Source: Emiliania huxleyi CCMP1516
Lineage: Eukaryota > Haptophyta > Isochrysidales > Noelaerhabdaceae
Assembly: GCF_000372725.1 (NCBI RefSeq)
Contig: NW_005200754.1
Coordinates: 1-23,785 of the forward strand
DNA: 23,785 nucleotides
Direction of reading: 5' to 3'
Positions 18,028 through 23,785 of this stretch are shown piece by piece. Numbering within the stretch: position 1 is the stretch's first letter; every line of letters begins with the position of its first letter. Made by a program: the position numbers and the translations under genes. The notes under the pieces were generated by a model that was not told the DNA's origin, did not search any database, and saw nothing but the letters and a program-made list of their open reading frames with translations.

Positions 18028-19023
18028 CTAACCATCTGACCACTCATCGACGGGGCTTGGCGAGCGGCCGCGCTGCGGGGCAGGGCTGGTGAGAATGGGC
18101 TCTGGCCACTCGCCCGTGCGGTTGTAACCCCGCATCTGTCGGACAGAGGCCTCGACCGCCCCTCGCGGCAAGCTCTCGAGCATCTCGAGCAGCTCGCCCG
18201 CCGCCATCGCCGCCTCGAACTGCTCCCTCATGCCGAGCGCGCCGCATACCCTGCGGACCGCCTCCTGCTGCACCTCGTCCGGCGTATCGGTTTCATAGCC
18301 GGACGAGTCAGCGGAGGCGGCCCGCTTGGCGGGCGGAGAGTCGGGCGACGGCGAGCGCGACTGGCGCGAGGGCCCGCTGCCGCGCGCGGACAGCGCGTTC
18401 TTGTCAACGAGACGGGGTCCAGCATCGGCACGGCCCCTGGCACTGCGGCCCTTGCCGCGCTGCTGCTGCCCGCGCTTCCTTCCCGGATTAGGGACAGTGA
18501 AGGAGCAGCCGCGCACTCCGCCGCCGCTGGGCGGCGGCGGCACGCGCGCGGCGGCGGCCGGGCCCGCAGGCGCGGCGGGCTGGCCACCCGCGGTGGCACC
18601 CTGCGGCTGCGATGCGGCTGCGGCGGCGTACGTCTTGGGCGCCGGCTCCGCGGCTGGCGGCGCGGCGGCAGGGGCGGGCGGCGCCGCAGGGCTCGCGCTC
18701 GCAGGCGGCTCCGTGGCCTGCGCCTGCCGCTCGTGGCGCACGGCGCGCTCGAGCTGCGAGTGCGGGTGCAGCTGTACGATGACGTCGCCGCTCTGCGTCG
18801 CGGTGAAGGAGACCGAGTACGGCGCTTCGCCGTCGTTCTTCTTCTCCGCGTAGACGAGCGCGTAGTCGCACACCTGTCGTTGGTGGTCAGTGAAGATGGT
18901 CTCTGTGCAGCGCTCGGCGGAGCCGACGCGAGAGAAGTGGGAGGACGTCACGCCGCGTAGGATTGCGCGTGAAAATTCTTCTTCACCCACGACTGAAGCT
19001 CCGCGGGCTCTCGCCGGCAGCAA
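18028..19023 (-). CDS. Unknown Pro/Ala/Ser-rich protein, 5' end unresolved
   Basis: The frame is open for about 331 codons but lacks any ATG in its first 200 residues, so it begins in an upstream exon or is 5'-truncated. The N-terminal 100 residues look folded (TIFTDHQRQVCDYALVYAEK, YSVSFTATQSGDVIVQLHPH). Then come Ala/Pro-rich linkers, a basic Gly/Arg patch (KRGQQQRGKGRSARGRADAG), a Ser/Pro stretch with SPSPDSPP, a helical segment (AMAAGELLEMLESLPRGAVE) and an acidic end. The basic and SP-rich parts suggest nucleic-acid binding, and an ORF1-like protein of a retroelement is one possibility. No family is recognised. It shares strand with the protease gene. Confidence 0.5.
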   Translation of the reverse strand: MLPARARGASVVGEEEFSRAILRGVTSSHFSRVGSAERCTETIFTDHQRQVCDYALVYAEKKNDGEAPYSVSFTATQSGDVIVQLHPHSQLERAVRHERQAQATEPPASASPAAPPAPAAAPPAAEPAPKTYAAAAASQPQGATAGGQPAAPAGPAAAARVPPPPSGGGVRGCSFTVPNPGRKRGQQQRGKGRSARGRADAGPRLVDKNALSARGSGPSRQSRSPSPDSPPAKRAASADSSGYETDTPDEVQQEAVRRVCGALGMREQFEAAMAAGELLEMLESLPRGAVEASVRQMRGYNRTGEWPEPILTSPAPQRGRSPSPVDEWSDG

Positions 19024-19112
19024 GCCACAACGTGCTAAGCCAGGGCCAGGACGGAGTCTGACGGCACATCGCCCGCGCGTGTCAAACAGGCCCCGCTAGC
19101 CTCGCCGCTGCT
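19024..19112. promoter_or_regulatory. Short divergent intergenic region
   Basis: Only 89 bp separate the minus-strand ORF from the ATG of the CRAL-TRIO gene. If the minus-strand gene begins here, this would be a bidirectional promoter; no TATA box or named site is visible. Confidence 0.3.
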
Positions 19113-22100
19113 ATGGACAGCGCCGGCCTCTCGCGCTGGCCAGAGGTGCTCATGCTGGCGCAGGTCGTGCTGCTCTACCTCCTCACAACACAGCTCGCCA
19201 AGATCCAGTCGCAGCTCAAGCTCGTCCTCACCTCGGCCGCCGTCGCCTCCGTCCCCGCCGCCGCCGGCGGCGAAGTGCAGCCGCAGCAGGCAAAACCTTC
19301 TGAGAGCTTCCGTTGCCGAACCTGCGCCACACACGCGAGCTTCCGTGCTCCAAGAGCTCGCCAAGCACCTCCCAGACGCCCTGTCCACCCGCCTGCCCCG
19401 TCCCTCTCAGTCGCCGCGGCCGAGCGCCTCCTCCGTCGGCGTCAAGTTGGCACGCAAGCCGACGCTCGACAATCTGCTGCCAGACGTGCGCCGCCAGCAC
19501 CGTAGCCGCACGTCCCAGGGTACCGCATCTCGGCTCATCGGCCACGTCCGCTCGGCTACACAAAAGCACTACACAAAGCACAACCTCCGGCCCGAAATCG
19601 CACGACAGCAACGGACAGTCACACACGACATTCCTCGGCGACACGCGACTTCTCGGCTCTGTCCCACGCCTCCCTCCCTCCCTCCCTCTCCCTCCCTCCC
19701 TCCCTCCCTCCCTCCCTCCCTCCCTCCCTCCCTCTCTCTCTCTCTCGATCTCTCGATCTCTCACTCTCTCGCTCTCTTTCGCTCTCTCGCTCTCTCGCTC
19801 TCTCGCTCTCGCTCTCTCTCGGCCACATCTCGGCTACATCTCGGCCACACACACCGGCGCTGCGGGGCAACGGCTGAGCACGGCGCTGCGGGCGGGGCAG
19901 GTGCCAAAGAAGGGCTTTGCACCGGCGTGCGAGTGGGCGCTCCTCTCGCCTCCCGAGCTCGAGGTAGCCCAAAAGGCGAATGGTAGAGCGAGATGCCGCG
20001 CGACTCAGGGCAGAATGGTGCGAGGGAATGCGCGCTAATGAGCACTCGCGCGCACTGAGAGGTCGGAATGGACCCTGAGACGCACTAGTGCTCGAGATGC
20101 GGCGAGATGCGGCAGGTCCGGCGAGAGTTGGGGAGGTCTTGCTAAGACAACAACAACAGCCGCCGCCGCCATCAGTTCGCAGTCTTCGGCGTACGCGCCT
20201 TCCCCCGCCCCCCTCCACCGCCGCATCTCCCCACATCTCCCCATACCTCCCCGCAGGTCCGCGCTTGGCTTGGCGAGGCGCGGTTCGCCACTACGCCGCG
20301 AGACCTCCTCGTCACATTCATCCGCGGGCACGCGTCACCGCGCCGGCCGGCCCGAGTCACAGAACTCGCGAGGTCTCGAGGCACCGAGTGGTCACTAGGT
20401 ACGCGTACCGCGCCGACTGGGCAGAGTGCGCCTTTGTCTTTCTGGAGCGCGCGCTCGGCTGGCGGGAGGAGGCGGGCCAGAGATGCCGCCGAGATGCCGC
20501 CGAGATGCCGCCGAGATGCCGCCGAGATGCCGCCGAGATGCCGCCGAGATGCCGTCGAGATGCCGCCGAGATGCCGCCGAGATGCGACGCGATTGAGACT
20601 GGTCGAGATCGGTCGAGATCGGTCGAGGGAGGCCGGGAGTTGGCGCGGAGGAGGGCTGGAGGTGGGAGAGCGCCGCTTGCGTGTCTCCTAGCCAGGCCAA
20701 CACTCACCGCCTTGTCTTTCCGTCGTCCGCAGGTGACACTCGAGAGAGAGTGAGGCGACCGCACTGTTGCCTGCGGTGATGCCTCTCCCTGAGATAGCAC
20801 ACACCGCCCTCGTGAGCAATGCGCCCTTTCTCTTTGCCTCCGTGCGTGTGGCCCCGTCGTCCGCGCCAGGGACGCGCGTACCACTCACTGACTGACTGGC
20901 CACAGGTGGGGGTGGGGCGGCTGGTGCGCGACCCGCCTCTGGACCGCGCGCTCTTCGAGGAGGTTTGCCCCTCAGGCCACGTCGCCTAGAAGCAAGCACG
21001 CATTCCTGTACTCCAACTCGCGCTCGAGAGGACAACCAATCCGCTGCACTCCGCCGCATTCCGCTGTCCTCACTGCACTCGTACCCCCTCGTACTCACGC
21101 GCTGCTCTGAGTACGCTGCACGATGCCGCAGCCCCGCCCTGACCTCGGTGCACTCAGCGCGTAGGACCCGTCGGCTTTGACCGCGACGGCCACGTCGTGC
21201 TCTGCGAGCGGATCGGCCAGACGGACGTGGGGAGGCTGTTTGAGCATTTTGCGGAGGCGGGCCGCACCCGCACTCGCGCACTCATGCACTCGCGCACCTT
21301 GCACATCGAATGACCCGTCTCCCCATATCTCCCCACACCTCCCCACATCTCCCCAAACCTCCTCACATCTCCCCACACCTCCCCACATCTCCCCACATCT
21401 CCCCACACCTCCCCACATCTCCCCAAACCTCCTCACATCTCCCCACACCTCCCCACATCTCCCCACACCTCCCCACATCTCCCCGCATCTCCCCACACCT
21501 CCCCGCATCTCCCCATATCTCCCCACACCTCCCCACACCTCCCCATATCTCCCCACACCTCCCCACACCTCCCCACACCTCCCCACACCCCCCCACACCT
21601 CCCCACACCTCCCCACACCTCCCCACACCTCCCCATATCTCCTCCGACGCGGACGAGGGCCACCTCTCCATCGACCCTGCCCTGCCTCAGGAGAGCTACA
21701 TCCAGCACCAGGCGTACACGCGCGAGGTGGCGGGCCCTAGAAGCGGAGCCCGCACTCTCGCACTCCAACAACCACGCTCGAGAGGACACGCACTCAGCCG
21801 TACTCGGCCGTACTCCGCTGTACTCACTGTGTCTGTGTCGCTCGTACTCACGCGCTGCTCTGAAGACTCTGCACGACACCGTGCTCCCGCCCCGAGGCTG
21901 GCGGACTCAGCACGTAGGCTGCCCATATCCCCCCATATCTCCCCATATCTCCCGCCCCGAGGCTGGCGGACTCAGCACGTAGGCTGCCCATATCTCCCCA
22001 TATCTCCCCATATCTCCCGCCCCGAGGCTGGCGGACTCAGCACGTAGGCTGCCCATATCTCCCCATATCTCCCCATATCTCCCGCCCCGAGGCTGGCGGA

Positions 22101-22368
22101 CTCAGCACGTAGGCTGCCCATATCTCCCCATATCTCCCCATATCTCCCGCCCCGAGGCTGGCGGACTCAGCACGTAGGCTGCCCATATCTCCCCATATCT
22201 CCCCATATCTCCCGCCCCGAGGCTGGCGGACTCAGCACGTAGGCTGCCCATATCTCCCCATATCTCCCCATATCTCCCGCCCCGAGGCTGGCGGACTCAG
22301 CACGTAGGTTGCGCGGCTGTACAACGCCGCCAACTCAAAGGCGAAGGGGAGGCGGCTGTACAAGGTGG

Positions 22369-22417
<49 letters not shown>

Positions 22418-23213
22418 ACACTCACACCGCTCACCCACGCGCACCGGGCCTTGCACTTTGAATGCCGTGCTAGCTCCTGTCCTCTAGACGCGGAGTCGCG
22501 AGGGGGCTGCCCTGGCCCTTGCCCCACCACGTTGTGTGTGTGTGGAGAAGTGTACCTGGCCTGGCCTTAGGTCGTGTACGTGCTCGACCTGCGCGGTATG
22601 GGCGTGGCGCACCTGAACAAGCGCCTCCTCTCCCTCATCAAGGAGGTGGGCGCATCTCGGCGCATCTCGGCGCATCTCGGCGCATCTCGGCGCATCTCGG
22701 CGCGTGTCGCTGCCACCCAGGTGAACGAGCTGTTTGGCTGGTACTACCCCGAGACGGTCTACCAGTTCTACATCATCAACGTGCCCCCCCCCCCCCCCCC
22801 CTTACCCCCCCCGCCCTTGGCGCCGCCCCACAGCCCAGCAGGCATGGAGAGGAGCGGGCGTCTCCTCGCCTGCTTTAGGGGCCCCTCGTCTTCCGCACCG
22901 GTTGGTCGATCATCAAGCCGTGGATCCACCCGATCACCGCCGCCAAGTTCGCCGTCCTCGGTGGCGACTGGGGCAAGCGGCTCGACCAGGCCGGCATCTC
23001 CCTCACGGGGGGGGACTTGCCGCGGCGGCTCCCCTCCTGGATGGTGGGCCCCCCCCCCCCCCTCCCCCCCTCTGCGCCTCTTCACGCCTCCTGCTGTGGT
23101 GAGAGCAGGCGGAGGCGGAGCGGCTGCTCGAGCGCGAGACCCTCGAGACGCTCTCGCTGGGCTACATGCCGCACGACGACCTCGCGAGCCTCGGCATCCA
23201 GGCGCCGGGCTGA
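19113..23213 (+). CDS. CRAL-TRIO (Sec14-like) lipid-binding protein, about 14 exons
   Basis: Sec14-type proteins carry phosphoinositides or other lipids between membranes. The first exon (from ATG 19113) has a likely membrane anchor, VLMLAQVVLLYLLTTQLA. Its junction near 19275-19365 is unresolved. Later exons: to 19485, 19901-19963, 20257-20327, 20399-about 20475, an unresolved exon in about 20733-20847, 20906-20975, 21165-about 21256, 21658-21726, 22308-22364, 22571-22645, 22721-22780, 22879-23043, 23109-23213 (TGA). Key segments: PRDLLVTFIRGYAYRADW and ERALGWREEA (CRAL-TRIO N), VGFDRDGHVVLCERIGQ, ESYIQHQAYTRE, VVYVLDLRGMGV, ELFGWYYPETVYQFYIING, PLVFRTGWSIIKPWIHPIT. These match the Sec14 core, including the YPE and IIN motifs. 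Phase breaks down near 20475-20750, where a stop appears in the simplest join; an exon or base may be misread there. Confidence 0.8.
19670..19855 (+). repeat. (CCCT)n and (CTCTCG)n microsatellites in a CRAL-TRIO intron
   Basis: A CTCC/CCCT run (about 19672-19733) passes into CTCTCGAT/CTCTCGCT repeats up to about 19820 and then CATCTCGGC units. All lie in the intron modelled at 19486-19900, forming a very long pyrimidine tract. Confidence 0.85.
20328..20398 (+). other. Short GC-AG intron with near-perfect octamer duplication
   Basis: The intron starts GCACGCGT and the next exon starts GTACGCGT (7 of 8). Removing it joins FIRG to YAYRADW and keeps the CRAL-TRIO N-terminal helix intact. Confidence 0.65.
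20482..20585 (+). repeat. (GAGATGCCGCC)n minisatellite
   Basis: About nine copies of an 11-bp unit lie in an intron of the CRAL-TRIO gene, followed by GGTCGAGATC copies. It is the reverse-complement relative of the GCATCTCGGC units at about 22647-22703. Confidence 0.85.
20976..21164 (+). mobile_element. Introner-like intron in the CRAL-TRIO gene, copy A
   Basis: This 189-nt intron starts GCCACGTC and the following exon starts GACCCGTC (6 of 8). Its body begins GCCTAGAAGC, shares CGCTCGAGAGGACA, CCGCTGTCCTCACTGCACTCG and ACTCACGCGCT with the intron at 3808-3995, and ends CTCAGCGCGTAG. Confidence 0.8.
21311..21645 (+). repeat. (CTCCCCACAT / CTCCCCACAC / CTCCCCATAT)n array
   Basis: About 33 decamers in three main variants fill the intron modelled at about 21257-21657. 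Higher-order blocks are visible: AACCTCCTCACATCTCCCC recurs. The acceptor is not a clean pyrimidine-AG; GACGAG at 21652-21657 is the best candidate. Confidence 0.9.
21727..22307 (+). mobile_element. Introner-like intron in the CRAL-TRIO gene, copy B, with amplified 3' end
   Basis: It starts GTGGCGGG and the next exon starts GTTGCGCG (6 of 8). The body begins CCCTAGAAGCGGA and closely matches the intron at 3808 (CTCCAACAACC, CGCTCGAGAGGACACGCACT, GAAGACTCTGCACGA). Its natural 3' end, CTCAGCACGTAG, is then repeated with decamer spacers (see the 65-bp array). Confidence 0.8.
21888..22307 (+). repeat. Seven tandem 65-bp units, each ending in a splice-acceptor-like CACGTAG
   Basis: GGCTGGCGGACTCAGCACGT begins at 21896, 21961, 22026, 22091, 22156, 22221 and 22286, an exact 65-bp period. 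Units are almost identical and include three CCCATATCT decamers. Confidence 0.95.
22371..22430 (+). repeat. (CA)n microsatellite
   Basis: A CA run with a few CTCA interruptions near the start of the intron modelled at 22365-22570. Confidence 0.95.
22646..22720 (+). repeat. Intron made of (GCATCTCGGC)n
   Basis: Five 10-bp units make up most of this 75-nt intron, which starts GTGGGCGC, with the next exon starting GTGAACGA. Confidence 0.85.
22783..22810 (+). repeat. Poly-C tract at an intron start
   Basis: A run of about 18 C (with more after TTA) begins just after the GTG donor of the intron modelled at 22781-22878. A second C run lies at 23049-23065 in the last intron. Both are prone to length error. 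Confidence 0.85.
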
Positions 23214-23785
23214 GAGGTTGGAGGGCCGCAGTGGCAGAGTGCAGGGCCGGACGCTGGTGATGGAGGTGTCGTGCAGCGCTGTGCTAGGCAGGGGGGGTTC
23301 GCTCGCGGTGTTTCGAGCGTTATTTCAACACACGAGACCGAGCGCTGTCGTTTGGCGGCTGGGAAGGTAATTAGCTGGACACAGAGAAGACGCGCTCTCT
23401 GAAGGTGATGACTCATGACTGATGTGATTGACGCCCAGGCACTCGGGCACACGCGCCTCGCGCGCGCGCGCAGCGCGGTGAACCGGTGTGCAGACGGGCA
23501 GAGATTGCCAATTACCATCCGGCTGAGCATTGCAACACAGGTACTGAACATTTCCCAGTTCTTCACACGCGTCACTCCCGCCCCCGCTAATGCTCTGTCA
23601 TGTGTTCTGGGCAAAGACGAGTGTGAACCATAGGGCGGCGGGTGTGGAGGGCGGTAGCGACGGGGATGCTTGGTGACGGTGACGGTGGGCGGGGGTCACC
23701 TTCATGCTTCGACGTTCAAGGTCCTCTTTCGTTCGCGTGTCCTCCCGTTACGCCGCTCGTACCGGCGGCACATGCTGCGCAGCGC
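23214..23785. other. Downstream region, no gene seen
   Basis: It holds the 3' flank of the CRAL-TRIO gene, a CGCGCGCGCG run near 23459-23473 and no frame with recognisable protein character. An AATAAA-type signal is not evident. Confidence 0.45.

Noticed and set aside
19228..20236. Long minus-strand frames of Glu/Arg-Ser repeats
   Set aside because: They are the antisense of CT microsatellites in a CRAL-TRIO intron.
21310..22047. Repetitive SPHISPHLPTPPH-type open frame
   Set aside because: It is translation of the decamer satellite inside an intron; a multiple of three across units keeps it open.
23162..23614. 150-codon minus-strand frame at the right end
   Set aside because: It runs antisense into the last CRAL-TRIO exon and shows no protein-like features.

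Overview
The window looks like nuclear DNA from a GC-rich microalga. It carries intron-dense genes, many introns that begin with GC instead of GT, introns built from short tandem repeats, and a plastid-type phosphate translocator. A haptophyte is my best guess; pelagophytes and dinoflagellates are not excluded. Nothing suggests a bacterium or an organelle. No rRNA, tRNA or CRISPR array was found. All exon models come from reading frame, family similarity and splice sites by eye, with no transcript support.

Layout. 1-352: array of about nine imperfect palindromes. 840-2295: frame-broken reverse-transcriptase-like retroelement remnant. 2720-5968 (+): DGAT2-family acyltransferase, nine exons. 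5969-10902: gene-poor stretch with transposon debris, including a 610-bp element with 27-bp inverted ends, two weak minus-strand coding pieces and a P-loop helicase-like fragment. 10903-13191 (+): triose-phosphate/phosphate-translocator-family protein, nine exons, 382 aa. 13192-14732: no supported gene. 14733-17288 (-): intronless SAP + Ulp1-type cysteine protease gene flanked by direct repeats. 18028-19023 (-): Pro/Ala-rich unknown ORF with no ATG. 19113-23213 (+): CRAL-TRIO (Sec14-like) lipid-transfer protein, about 14 exons. 23214-23785: nothing recognised.

The most interesting signal is in the introns. In all three intron-rich genes, many introns begin with an octamer (GC... or GT...) that closely matches the first octamer of the next exon. 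Four introns, in two different genes, also share one roughly 185-nt body beginning near CTAGAAGC. This is the footprint expected of introner elements: mobile DNA that duplicates about 8 bp of target, takes the 5' splice site from that duplication and brings its own AG. Two introns have gone further. One repeats its exon/donor boundary five times, creating possible in-frame 21-nt microexons. Another repeats its acceptor region seven times at an exact 65-bp period.

Functionally, the DGAT2-like and Sec14-like genes both point to lipid metabolism or trafficking, and the translocator to carbon exchange across a plastid envelope. They look like neighbours, not a co-regulated cluster.
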